From positions 106,406 to 170,405 of the forward strand of contig DKPP01000004.1 in assembly GCA_002471255.1 (NCBI GenBank): a stretch of 64,000 nucleotides of DNA, written 5' to 3'. The notes under the pieces are model-generated. The model ran no database searches, had not been told where the DNA came from, and saw nothing but the letters and a program-made list of their open reading frames with translations. A program made the translations under genes and the position numbers. This stretch comes from Akkermansiaceae bacterium UBA7331. Lineage in GTDB: Bacteria; Verrucomicrobiota; Verrucomicrobiia; Verrucomicrobiales; Akkermansiaceae. Shown here piece by piece: positions 1 to 7,625 of the stretch (position 1 is its first letter; every line of letters starts with the position of its first letter).

Positions 1-124
1 CATTGTCCGTATGGATCGTGAATCGGTACTCAAATCGGCTCCTTACGTGGCTGAGTTTGCTAGAGTTGAGGGCTTAGACGCTCACAATCATTCTATGCAA
101 GTGCGCGCTGAGCGTGTAAAATAA
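1..124 (+). CDS. hisD: histidinol dehydrogenase, C-terminal end (partial)
   Basis: Only the last 40 codons are present; the frame is open from base 2 and stops at 122-124. The tail has the arrangement typical of HisD C-termini: 'RMDRES' followed by an alpha-helical 'APYVAEFARVEGLDAH' and a short 'VRAERVK' end. HisD performs the last two oxidations of histidine biosynthesis (histidinol to histidine). A PHP-type histidinol phosphatase, the preceding step, lies 2 kb downstream on the other strand, which supports the call. The catalytic part is outside the window, so the call rests on this tail alone. Confidence 0.75.
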   Translation, partial: IVRMDRESVLKSAPYVAEFARVEGLDAHNHSMQVRAERVK

Positions 125-178
125 CCTTTTTTGGCAATCTCTCTCATAGGTGGGAGAGATTGCTAATTTTTTTCGACG

Positions 179-1078
179 ATGTTCAAACCGTTTTTACGCA
201 CCATTGCGATGGTGACTCCTTTAGTTTTGGGTGCTTTTTTCCCGGAATGCAATTCTTGGACATGGTTGATTAAGTGGTGTTTGATCGTAATGGTCTTTAT
301 CACTTTTTTGGGGATTAGATGGAAGGAATTCACTCTTCGGACTGCCAATATCTATATTGTATTAGTCAATTTGGCTGTTGCATTGATCGCGTGGTTAGTT
401 TGCAGACAATGGGGCGGTATGGAGTTGTCCGAAGCCGCGTTTTTTGTAGGAATTATGCCTACAGCTACGTCCTCACCTGTAATCATTAGCTTGATGGGTG
501 GTAATGTTGCCTTTATGTTGGTGAGTTTATTATTAGGTAGTGCGGTGATTTGTGCCGTCTTGCCTTTTTTGATGCCCATAGTGATTGGTCAGTCTGCAGG
601 CTGGGAGATTTCTTGGCAAATGGCTCAAAATATATTTTTGGTGATGGGATTACCATTTATTGTGGCGTGGCTAGTAAGGCGTATCCATCCTCAATCGATT
701 ACCTGGCCGGCTAAATTAAAGGATTTCTCTTTTGGGTTGTGGGTCTTTGCTTTATTTATTATTTCGGCTCATGCATTTCATGATATTCAGCAACAATCTA
801 ACCAAGGTGATGCGATTATTTGGCAAATTGGCATTGTTTCTTTGCTTTTGTGCATTGTGAATTTTTGGTTAGGTAGATTTTTGACACGAGGAAATTTAAA
901 ACATGAATGTAGTCAGGCATTAGGACAAAAAAATACGACGTTTTGTATGTATTTGGCCTTAGTTTATGCATCTCCTCTAGCTGCGTTGGGGCCTACTTTT
1001 TATGTTTTTTGGCAAAATTTGTGGAATGCATGGCAACTTTATCGCCATTCATCAAAACAGAGTAAAAGAAATACGTAA
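179..1078 (+). CDS. bile acid:sodium symporter family (BASS) transporter
   Basis: The 299-residue protein is almost entirely hydrophobic, with about nine to ten membrane segments. It carries two BASS-family signatures: 'GIMPTATSSPVI' near residue 95, the first unwound-helix/Na+ site region, and 'ECxxALGQKNTTFCMYLAL' near residue 245, the second crossover with its E..G..N pattern. Family members are Na+-coupled importers of organic acids such as bile acids, pyruvate and pantoate. The substrate cannot be told from sequence. It follows the hisD end by about 50 bases and could share its transcript. Confidence 0.85.
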   Translation: MFKPFLRTIAMVTPLVLGAFFPECNSWTWLIKWCLIVMVFITFLGIRWKEFTLRTANIYIVLVNLAVALIAWLVCRQWGGMELSEAAFFVGIMPTATSSPVIISLMGGNVAFMLVSLLLGSAVICAVLPFLMPIVIGQSAGWEISWQMAQNIFLVMGLPFIVAWLVRRIHPQSITWPAKLKDFSFGLWVFALFIISAHAFHDIQQQSNQGDAIIWQIGIVSLLLCIVNFWLGRFLTRGNLKHECSQALGQKNTTFCMYLALVYASPLAALGPTFYVFWQNLWNAWQLYRHSSKQSKRNT

Positions 1079-1199
1079 TATACTCATCGTCATTTTGTTG
1101 TTAATTACTTTGCCTGTCCGGTGAGTATGAAATGACAAAATGAAATTTCAAATATTCCTTTTCATCATAGTCTATCCTATGGTAGAGAGGACGCTAGAT

Positions 1200-2045
1200 A
1201 TGAAACCGATTATATTGGCATTGAGTATAATGGCTGTTAGCAGTCAGGTATGGGCAGAGGATTTTATTTTGCCTGATGGTACTATTTATAAAGATGCCAA
1301 AGTGACATCAAAAGGTGCGGATTTTATCAGCGTAAGTCATTCCGATGGTGTTGCTAAAGTAAAGTTTTCTAAATTATCTCCCGATCAACAGAAGGCTTAT
1401 GATATGACTCCGGATGTAGTGGAAGATAGGCTACTCAAAAAAAATCAGGATGATAAAAAGAAAAAGGAATATGATTTGGCTCAACAGAAGTTGAAACTAG
1501 AAGCCAATAAGCAGTTAAGAGATGCTTTAGAAGCTTCCCAAAAGCAACCTCGATATCTGACTGGACAGGAAATTCAAAAGATGTTTGTCGCCATGGGTGA
1601 TATTTCTGCCGTGGAAGCGGAAGTTATGGCTTTAAATTGGAATACGACCGAAGCATTAAAAGCCGGTCTATCCCATGAAGCGGAAATGTTTAAATCGCAG
1701 ATAGCTCGCTATGATGATGCGATGAAAAAGGTTAGAGAAGAACGTGAATCTGCTGCTAAATATTGGGAAAAACTTAGTAAAGATTATGAAGATTTGCAAA
1801 AAAAGACGAATCAACAAATTGCTAAGTTAAAAAGTGATGTCAATACACTTAGTTCCGAGGTAAAAAAGAATGAGGAGAAAGAAAAAAGAGTTATTATTTC
1901 CGGACCGATTATTAGTGGTCCCTGGAATTATCCTTCTCCTGTGTATGTCCCCGTACCACGACCTTGCCCACGGCCTCATCCGGTGAATCCACCTAATCGC
2001 CCTTCAAATGTGATCCCTGAACGTGGTGCTAAAATAGTGAATTAA
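1200..2045 (+). CDS. secreted coiled-coil protein, Verrucomicrobia type, function unknown
   Basis: I place the start at 1200, 20 codons inside the longest frame, because this gives a clean signal peptide ('MKPIILALSIMAVSSQVWA', cleaved before EDF) and a GAGAGG-like ribosome site at about 1185. After the signal comes a short beta domain with 'LPDGTIYKDAKVT' and 'SVSHSDGVAKVKFSKL', a pattern I associate with many secreted Verrucomicrobia proteins. A long Lys/Glu-rich, probably coiled-coil region follows (about residues 70-235). The tail is rich in Pro and Arg (VPVPRPCPRPHPVNPPNRP). Probably periplasmic or envelope-associated; no enzymatic motif is visible. Confidence 0.75.
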   Translation: MKPIILALSIMAVSSQVWAEDFILPDGTIYKDAKVTSKGADFISVSHSDGVAKVKFSKLSPDQQKAYDMTPDVVEDRLLKKNQDDKKKKEYDLAQQKLKLEANKQLRDALEASQKQPRYLTGQEIQKMFVAMGDISAVEAEVMALNWNTTEALKAGLSHEAEMFKSQIARYDDAMKKVREERESAAKYWEKLSKDYEDLQKKTNQQIAKLKSDVNTLSSEVKKNEEKEKRVIISGPIISGPWNYPSPVYVPVPRPCPRPHPVNPPNRPSNVIPERGAKIVN

Positions 2046-2050
2046 TTTTT

Positions 2051-2099
2051 AAAAGCCGGATATTGCTCAATAAGTATTGAGATCATATCCGGCTTTTTT
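2051..2099 (+). terminator. rho-independent terminator
   Basis: Inverted repeat AAGCCGGATAT / ATATCCGGCTT followed by a run of T. It sits between the secreted coiled-coil gene and the convergent phosphatase and probably serves the upstream gene. Confidence 0.85.
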
Positions 2100-2103
2100 G
2101 TGT

Positions 2104-2907
2104 TTAAACTAAAGCTACACGAGTTTGCTCATATTGGCAGAATCTTGTTAGATGTGTGAAGCCTGCTTGCAATGCTAGGTTTTTGGCTTCAGTAAAGTTT
2201 CTGCCCAATTCTTGTGGAGCATGAGCATCAGAATTGATGACTAAAGGAATGCCTGCTTGATTTGCCATGATTAGAAAATCAAGCGCCGGATATTGCTCTT
2301 CACATTCTTTAAACCAACCTGCAGTGTTGATTTCTATGGCTGATCCGCTTTTGGCGATTGCTTCTATAGCAGGTTCATAATATGTGCGAAGGTCGCTTTT
2401 AGGATAAAACTTAAACTTTTTAATTAAGTCGGGATGCCCCATGATTTGGAATAAGCCTGATTTCGCCATATCAGCATACATTTCCCAATAGCGTTTCCAT
2501 GCTTGATGAATGTCGACATGATTCCAAAAGTCTTTTTTCAAAGGATTGTCAAATTCAGCCAAATCATCTAAATAGTGTAAGGAACCGATCAAATAATCCC
2601 AAGGGCGGATGGTTTTCAAATGAGCTATCCAAGGTTCGATACCAGGGATCCAATCGCATTCCAAACCTGTTCTTATAGCCAAATGATGGGGTTGTGCCGC
2701 ATTTTGCGCTCTGGAGATCCATTCCTCATATTGAGGTAAGTCAGCCCATTTCATGCGCCAATCGTCAAATGGTTCATTGGGCATAGGAGCATGATCGGCT
2801 ATTCCATATTCGGCTAAGCCCAGTTTAACCGCTTGTTCGACAAATTCTTCCGGAGTGCCGGCAGCATGTAAACAAAGAGGTGTATGTGTGTGATAATCGG
2901 TGAACAT
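2104..2907 (-). CDS. PHP-family histidinol-phosphatase
   Basis: The protein opens with the PHP metal motif 'DYHTHTPLCLH' and continues with 'GIADHAPMP', 'GLECDWIPG', 'LIGSLHYL', 'MGHPDLIKKF' and 'INSDAHAP', which supply the His/Asp/Glu ligands of the trinuclear metal site. This set fits the HisK/HisJ histidinol phosphatases, which hydrolyse histidinol phosphate. I chose the ATG at 2907 because PHP proteins usually begin just before the DxHxH motif; an ATG at 2943 would add 12 residues. The partial hisD at the window start supports a role in histidine synthesis. Confidence 0.8.
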   Translation of the reverse strand: MFTDYHTHTPLCLHAAGTPEEFVEQAVKLGLAEYGIADHAPMPNEPFDDWRMKWADLPQYEEWISRAQNAAQPHHLAIRTGLECDWIPGIEPWIAHLKTIRPWDYLIGSLHYLDDLAEFDNPLKKDFWNHVDIHQAWKRYWEMYADMAKSGLFQIMGHPDLIKKFKFYPKSDLRTYYEPAIEAIAKSGSAIEINTAGWFKECEEQYPALDFLIMANQAGIPLVINSDAHAPQELGRNFTEAKNLALQAGFTHLTRFCQYEQTRVALV

Positions 2908-2961
2908 CGCAGAATCAAATCTTTTGATAGTTATAATAGGCAATGATTTAAAAAGAAAGCC

Positions 2962-3201
2962 TTAACCTGTGCATGGTTGGATGGGTAACTCGGCAGGTGG
3001 CAAGGCTTTGAGTAGATCAAGTAAGGGGTCTTGCTGCGGTATTTCCTCTTGTGTTGTTACTTCTTCTAATGAAGCGAGTTTCGTATCTTCGATAAGAGCT
3101 TTGAATTTATCTGCTTGGGTAAATTCACCTGTTTCATCTCGAAAGATTTTTGCTAACCAAATCCTTTTTTCCTCGATGCTTAATAATGGTTTATTCTTCA
3201 T
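2962..3201 (-). CDS. small phage-like protein, possibly terminase-small-subunit related
   Basis: A 79-residue acidic protein. Its N-terminal half ('SIEEKRIWLAKIFRDETGEF' then 'ADKFKALIEDTKLA') resembles the 'kAlxxdakLaG' style of small DNA-packaging proteins of tailed phages; the C-terminal half is Glu/Pro rich. It overlaps the next gene upstream by 11 bases and is the last gene of the three-gene minus-strand arm of the phage module. The packaging role is a guess from this resemblance and position. Confidence 0.45.
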   Translation of the reverse strand: MKNKPLLSIEEKRIWLAKIFRDETGEFTQADKFKALIEDTKLASLEEVTTQEEIPQQDPLLDLLKALPPAELPIQPCTG

Positions 3202-3487
3202 GGGGGAGCATAAATGGGTGGCATAATTTTGCCGCTAAATTGATTCCTAGTGGTGTAGGTCGGTAAACATAAGGGCGTTGATCGCCAACTCGATAAATAT
3301 AATTTTGATCAATCAAATCTTTTAAGATATTTGTTACTGTGTTGGGATGTAAGTCCGTGTGTTCCGTGATGGTAGAGTGTCGACGATAACCACGTACAAT
3401 CGCCATGATCACTTGTGAACTGCTAAGCGTAAACTGGCAAATTCGGATGTTTTTGGCAAAAAGTTGAATAAAATCCAGTGCTTTCAT
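3191..3487 (-). CDS. small winged-helix DNA-binding protein (MarR-like)
   Basis: The 98-residue protein reads as a single winged helix-turn-helix. A middle segment 'STITEHTDLHPNTVTNILKDLIDQNYIYRV' gives the helix-turn-helix and recognition helix, followed by the wing ('DQRPYVYRPTPLG'). No ligand domain is visible. It lies 9 bases downstream of the tail-tubular-like gene and overlaps the next small gene. It could regulate the phage module or be a phage DNA-packaging accessory. Confidence 0.6.
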   Translation of the reverse strand: MKALDFIQLFAKNIRICQFTLSSSQVIMAIVRGYRRHSTITEHTDLHPNTVTNILKDLIDQNYIYRVGDQRPYVYRPTPLGINLAAKLCHPFMLPHEE

Positions 3488-3496
3488 TATAAAAGA

Positions 3497-4099
3497 TTAA
3501 CGCAAATGTTTTTTCAAAATTTGGTTTAAAGGCGTTTCATCATTGGAATACGCTTGGTATAGATTCGTAGCTGAAGCTTGAGGAAGTATCACTTTATGAA
3601 ATTCTTGCTGTAATGCACTCCTCAAAGAGTGTGAACCGGTAAGAGGGACTGCTATCTTTTCAGCCAATTTGGTAGCAAGAGCATCCATGAATAATGGATC
3701 GAATAATTCTACATCTTCGACATCGGCTAAATAGGTTAAACGAATGTTAGGTTCCCACGCATAAATAGTCTTTCCCTGAAGTTTCCAATAATGTGTATGT
3801 ACATTTAAGACTCTCAAGCAATCGATAGGTAAGGAAAAGGAATAACAATTTCTAATACCGGGTTGTTCTTTCATTTCTGCAGCTGAGGTTAGTCTCTTTT
3901 CTTTTGTCGCAAACGTCCATCGTGCCAGACTTAGTACTTCACGGCGTGATGGATGGTAGAATAAGACGCAAAGTTGCGATGCTGTCGATTGGTTGACAAT
4001 TAAGTTTTCTAGAGGGGCTTCACCTATTTTTGCCAAGGCGGCATTACAGATATCTAAGGCTCCTGGCGTGTCGGGTTGTAGTGATGATGGATATGTCAT
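3497..4099 (-). CDS. phage tail-tubular-like protein (T7 gp11 type)
   Basis: The 200-residue protein has the layout of podovirus tail tubular / head-completion proteins: 'ALDICNAALAKIGEAPL' near the N-terminus, 'LFYHPSRREVLSLARWTFAT', 'FSLPIDCLRVLNV', 'LTYLADVEDVELFDPLFMDALATKLAEKIAVPLTGS'. These join the portal ring to the tail tube. The ATG at 4099 is preferred over a GTG at 4102. It is transcribed away from the portal gene, whereas in T7-like phages both normally lie on one strand in one operon. The reading frame is intact. Confidence 0.7.
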   Translation of the reverse strand: MTYPSSLQPDTPGALDICNAALAKIGEAPLENLIVNQSTASQLCVLFYHPSRREVLSLARWTFATKEKRLTSAAEMKEQPGIRNCYSFSLPIDCLRVLNVHTHYWKLQGKTIYAWEPNIRLTYLADVEDVELFDPLFMDALATKLAEKIAVPLTGSHSLRSALQQEFHKVILPQASATNLYQAYSNDETPLNQILKKHLR

Positions 4100-4233
4100 C
4101 ACTCATGTTTAATTAGAAAAATGGATTTGGGCTATAGAGACTTACCCCCAAATAATACGTGCCAGCTGTGGCAGAGGTTTTTTGGAGTGCGTTTTCTCTA
4201 TAATAGTTAAAGAAAGGAGTACAAAATTACTCG

Positions 4234-4611
4234 ATGAATAAATGTAAGAGGTCTGCTTTCTCAATGATGGAAGCATATTATCTGTGGGGGAAACGGAGTT
4301 GGGAGTATGATGTTGCTTTACATGTGAAAGCAAAAGGAGTGGTTATTTTACAAGAGGATCTTGTTTTATTTGCTCGGCCTGTAAATTCTCATGCCTCTTT
4401 TGCCGATATAGTTAATCCTGCTATAGCTTTTGATCTGTTATGTTCTGATATGTGGCATGTTCATTTTATGGCAGGTTCCATATCTCAGCTAGCTTACCTA
4501 TCGGAAACAATTAGTAGATACCAAATGGTTTCGTTTCAACGTGGCAGACGTGATGATGATCACTTGCATCACGTTAAGGTAAATAGACTCATTCGCCTCA
4601 TCTGCGGATGA
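4234..4611 (+). CDS. small phage-module protein of unknown function
   Basis: A 125-residue protein with an aromatic-rich N-terminus ('MEAYYLWGKRSWEYDVALHVKAKG') and a central 'MWHVHFMAGSISQLAYL' followed by 'QMVSFQRGRR'. It resembles, as far as I recall, small uncharacterised proteins encoded just upstream of podovirus portals. A TATAAT hexamer at 4199-4204 and an AAAGGAG at about 4212-4218 lie upstream, though the latter is rather far from the ATG. It probably heads the plus-strand arm of the phage module. Confidence 0.55.
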   Translation: MNKCKRSAFSMMEAYYLWGKRSWEYDVALHVKAKGVVILQEDLVLFARPVNSHASFADIVNPAIAFDLLCSDMWHVHFMAGSISQLAYLSETISRYQMVSFQRGRRDDDHLHHVKVNRLIRLICG

Positions 4612-4632
4612 AATGAACCAGTAATAATTGTT

Positions 4633-4851
4633 ATGGGCTTTTCAAAACCAAAAGTAGTGGCAGCACCCACACCTGAACCGGCTCCCTTACCAGTAAAGGA
4701 GGTAGATATGACTCAAGAAATCAAAACCAATATGTTGAGTCGTGAAAAACAAAAACAAGGCATGATGTCCACCTTATTAACAAATCGTAAATCTTATGAT
4801 GCGAATACAATAGGTAAGACCCAAAGCTTGCTTAATAAAACACTTGGATAA
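4633..4851 (+). CDS. small Pro-rich phage protein preceding the portal gene
   Basis: A 72-residue protein: a Lys/Pro-rich start ('KPKVVAAPTPEPAPLPVKEVD') and a Gln/Lys/Thr-rich end with 'GMMSTLLTN' and 'LLNKTLG'. Short proteins of this style commonly sit directly before portal genes in podoviruses and carry the 'G..STLL' tail; their role is unclear. The following portal frame starts within 2 bases of the stop, so the two are likely translationally coupled. Confidence 0.55.
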   Translation: MGFSKPKVVAAPTPEPAPLPVKEVDMTQEIKTNMLSREKQKQGMMSTLLTNRKSYDANTIGKTQSLLNKTLG

Positions 4852-4852
4852 A

Positions 4853-6463
4853 ATGAAGCAAAATAAAACTCAAGAGTTGCTTCGGATATATCGGTCTCTC
4901 AAATCTCAACGAGAACCATGGGATTCGTGGTGGCGGAGTTTAAGGCGTTATGTTCTACCTAATCGACCTAGTTCTACGGACATTTTTCAAAATCAACAGT
5001 TTCCGCAAGATGTCGATGAGCTTTTAGATACGACGGCTGTGGAATCATGCCAAAAATTGGCTAGTGCTCATATGAGTTATATCACGCCAAGCCATGATGT
5101 ATGGTTTAAATGGTCTGCACCGGATCATTTAGGTGGAGATGAAGCCGAATCTTGGTACAACACTTGTTCGGAAATCGCATTAAAAGAATTAACCGCATCA
5201 AATTTTTACACGGAAATACATGAATGCTTTTTAGATCGTGTAGCGTTTGGTACCGGTAGCATGTTTATCGGAACGAATAAGGAAGGTCGATTAACTTTTT
5301 CAAATATTCCATGTGGACAATTTGTTTGCGCAGAAAATGATGAATCTCAAGTTGACACTTATATTCGCGAGTTTACTTTGTCCGGATATCAAGCTGTGCG
5401 TAAATTCGGTTTAGAACGATTGGGCGAGAAACTTAAAAAATCTATTCAAGATGCGAAAAATCCTTATGGTATCAGTTTTCGTTTTTTGCATGTCGTTAGA
5501 CCAAGGAAAAAACTCAATAAGCATACGCCAAAGTATGAGAGTGTTTATTTATCTCTCGACGACGAGATCATCATAGAAGAGGGGTCTTATGAGGAGTTTC
5601 CGTATTTAGTGACACGTTTTTTAAAATGGGGAGATGGTCCATACGGCATAGCTCCCGGACGGTTGGTTTTTCCTGCCATTAAACAAGCTCAATTTCTCAA
5701 TAAAATTTTAGATACTCTTGGCGAAGTAGCCGCATTTCCACGTATTTTAGAGTTAGCTAATCAAATCGGTGAAGTCGATTTGAGAGCAGGTGGTCGTACG
5801 ATAATTACCGCAGAAGCCGCAGCCTTACATTTACCTCGGGAATGGGCAACACAAGGCCGATATGATATTGGGTTAAATCGTTTGGAGCATAAGCAAGAGG
5901 CTATTAAAAAGGCATTTTTTGTTCCCATGTTGGAATTATGGGGATCTCGATCGGGCGGAGTAACCGCTACGGAAGTCATGGCTAGGGAAAATGAGCGTGT
6001 CTTGTTATTTTCCCCTTCATTTACTTTATTTGTCAGTGATTTATTTCAAGCAATGACTCGGTTGTTTTCCTTATTGTTTCGTTTGGGGAAATTTCCCGAG
6101 CCGCCACCTTGTGTTATTCGACAAAATGCGGCGGGCGAAATGTTGGTGAATGAACCGCAGGTTGTTTATCAATCAAAGATAGCTTTAATATTAAGAAGAT
6201 TGCAAAACGAAGGTGTAGATCGCAGCTTGCAACGTCTTGCCATGATGAGTCAATGGGCTCCCGATTTGGCCAATCACATTGATTGGGATAAATGTTTTAG
6301 ACTCACTGCGAGGGCAGAAGGCTTACCGGAAGCTGCATTAAAATCTCAAAATGATATTGATGAACAAAAATTACAAATGGAGCAACAAATAGCAGAAACT
6401 GCTCAAACACAACAAAAGCTCCACCCTTTAATAGCTCAATTAACACAAACCGAACGTGAATAA
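4853..6463 (+). CDS. phage portal (head-tail connector) protein, T7-like
   Basis: At 536 residues the length matches podoviral head-tail connector proteins. Family features in order: 'LKSQREPWDSWWRSLRRYVLPNR' at the start, 'LLDTTAVESCQKLASAHMSYITP' and 'WFKWSAP' (about residues 60-95), 'FLDRVAFGTGSMFIG', 'QVDTYIREFTLSGYQAVRKFG', and a C-terminal 'GVTATEVMARENER'. The portal forms a dodecameric ring through which DNA is packaged. I chose the ATG at 4853 over a TTG at 4844. No frameshift is seen. The GTG of the next gene overlaps the stop by 8 bases. Confidence 0.85.
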   Translation: MKQNKTQELLRIYRSLKSQREPWDSWWRSLRRYVLPNRPSSTDIFQNQQFPQDVDELLDTTAVESCQKLASAHMSYITPSHDVWFKWSAPDHLGGDEAESWYNTCSEIALKELTASNFYTEIHECFLDRVAFGTGSMFIGTNKEGRLTFSNIPCGQFVCAENDESQVDTYIREFTLSGYQAVRKFGLERLGEKLKKSIQDAKNPYGISFRFLHVVRPRKKLNKHTPKYESVYLSLDDEIIIEEGSYEEFPYLVTRFLKWGDGPYGIAPGRLVFPAIKQAQFLNKILDTLGEVAAFPRILELANQIGEVDLRAGGRTIITAEAAALHLPREWATQGRYDIGLNRLEHKQEAIKKAFFVPMLELWGSRSGGVTATEVMARENERVLLFSPSFTLFVSDLFQAMTRLFSLLFRLGKFPEPPPCVIRQNAAGEMLVNEPQVVYQSKIALILRRLQNEGVDRSLQRLAMMSQWAPDLANHIDWDKCFRLTARAEGLPEAALKSQNDIDEQKLQMEQQIAETAQTQQKLHPLIAQLTQTERE

Positions 6464-6710
6464 ACAAGAATTACAATTAGTAGAGTCCATCCTAGCCAAA
6501 AAAAGGCGATTTGCCAAATGGTGGTTAGATACAAATGGACAAGAAATCCTAAATGATTTGGAAGAACACTTCCAAGTGAATTTTCCTGTTTTTCAAGGAA
6601 GTGCTGGTCATTTTGATCCTCTGGATGCCATGCGTCGTGATGCTTATCGCGAAGTTTTCCTCTATATTAGAAACCAAATAAAGATAATACAACAAGATGA
6701 TAATCAATAA
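6456..6710 (+). CDS. small phage-module protein, unknown function
   Basis: An 84-residue protein starting at GTG, overlapping the end of the portal gene, and itself overlapped by the start of the next gene, a phage-like compact arrangement. It is helical by composition, with 'ESILAKKRRFAKWWLDTNGQEIL' and 'DPLDAMRRDAYREVFLYIRNQI'. Small proteins in this slot of podovirus operons are often uncharacterised. No catalytic motif is visible. Confidence 0.6.
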   Translation: MNKQELQLVESILAKKRRFAKWWLDTNGQEILNDLEEHFQVNFPVFQGSAGHFDPLDAMRRDAYREVFLYIRNQIKIIQQDDNQ

Positions 6711-7551
6711 TAATGAGATGGCTCCTCAAGATGTGGAGCCCGAGAAAATCAATGAATCGTCCAATATCAATACATCCGTTATGAATATTGTTGATGAAAC
6801 CGGAGCATTTATGCCTGATTGGCATTCAAAATTTGAATCATTGCAAGATTCAGCCGGCGTTTTAGCTCAATTTCGTTCTCCCGAAGAGCTAGCCAAGGGA
6901 TACTCGGAGTTGGATAAACAAAGATGTTACCCTCAAGTAGATGATCAAGATGCAATGAATGCCTTCCGATCTATGGTTGGTCTCCCTGATAATATGGAAG
7001 ATTTTCAGTTAAAGCGACCTGATGATATTGATGAAGGCGTTTGGAGTGATACGTTGGCAAAAGATATTGCTCGAGCCGCCTATCAATACGGTGTGCCTGC
7101 CGAGGCCATGAATGCCTTACAAGATGTCTGGGTTAAATCCTATAAAGAAGCCAATGAACGTTGGGAGCAAGAAAGACAGTCCGGCTTGGATGAAGCTGAA
7201 AAGGAATTAAAAAATGCTTGGGGGCATGATTACGAAACCAACATTCAAAAAGCTACTCATTCGCTCTCTGTTTTATCTAAACGTGCCGGAGTAGATGCCG
7301 AAAGTATTATCAATGATCCTACTATTTCATCTAATCCTGAAATTGTGAAAATCATGTACGAAGTATCACATTTATTAGGTGAAGCTCCATTACATCAAAA
7401 TGATAATATACAATTAAGCAGCCAAGATGAAGCTCGCCGTATGGAAAATGATGCATCTCATCCACTCCATGAAGCTTACATGAAATATAATCATCCAAAT
7501 CATCACTATGCTAATCAGGTTTATGACCGATTGATGAATATGAATAGATAA
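6697..7551 (+). CDS. putative phage scaffolding / capsid assembly protein
   Basis: A 284-residue acidic, Glu/Ala/Asn-rich, mostly helical protein following the portal, the usual place for a scaffold. Visible elements are 'FRSPEELAKGYSELDKQ' (a short module common in phage scaffold-like proteins), a long charged helix 'QSGLDEAEKELKNAWG' and a terminal 'HPLHEAYMKYNHPNHH' region. A major capsid gene would be expected next but is absent; instead a terminator and a chromosomal gene follow. The function is inferred from position and composition. Confidence 0.55.
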   Translation: MIINNNEMAPQDVEPEKINESSNINTSVMNIVDETGAFMPDWHSKFESLQDSAGVLAQFRSPEELAKGYSELDKQRCYPQVDDQDAMNAFRSMVGLPDNMEDFQLKRPDDIDEGVWSDTLAKDIARAAYQYGVPAEAMNALQDVWVKSYKEANERWEQERQSGLDEAEKELKNAWGHDYETNIQKATHSLSVLSKRAGVDAESIINDPTISSNPEIVKIMYEVSHLLGEAPLHQNDNIQLSSQDEARRMENDASHPLHEAYMKYNHPNHHYANQVYDRLMNMNR

Positions 7552-7560
7552 TTTTGTAAA

Positions 7561-7599
7561 AACACCACAAACATGTTTCATTTGTTTGTGGTGTTTTTT
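7561..7599 (+). terminator. rho-independent terminator after the phage module
   Basis: A perfect 12-base stem AACACCACAAAC / GTTTGTGGTGTT followed by a T run, placed between the scaffold-like gene and the convergent zinc-ribbon gene. The A-rich left flank means it could also work for the minus-strand gene. Confidence 0.85.
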
Positions 7600-7625
7600 T
7601 GTGAAATGAGATGATCTTTATAGAT

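Larger units (their letters stand above)
2962..7551. mobile_element. split podovirus-like structural gene module (prophage remnant or domesticated)
   Basis: Eight compact genes form two divergent arms separated by about 130 bases. The plus arm holds a small protein, a pre-portal protein, portal, a small protein and a scaffold-like protein. The minus arm holds a tail-tubular-like protein, a winged helix and a TerS-like small protein. No integrase, large terminase, capsid, tail fibre or lysis gene is present, and I see no flanking direct repeat. All frames are intact, which is unexpected for a decaying prophage. Confidence 0.6.

Noticed and set aside
4161..4183. GCCA-GCTG-TGGC hairpin followed by T run between the two phage arms as a terminator
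   Set aside because: The stem is only four bases and too weak; the region is better read as a promoter region.
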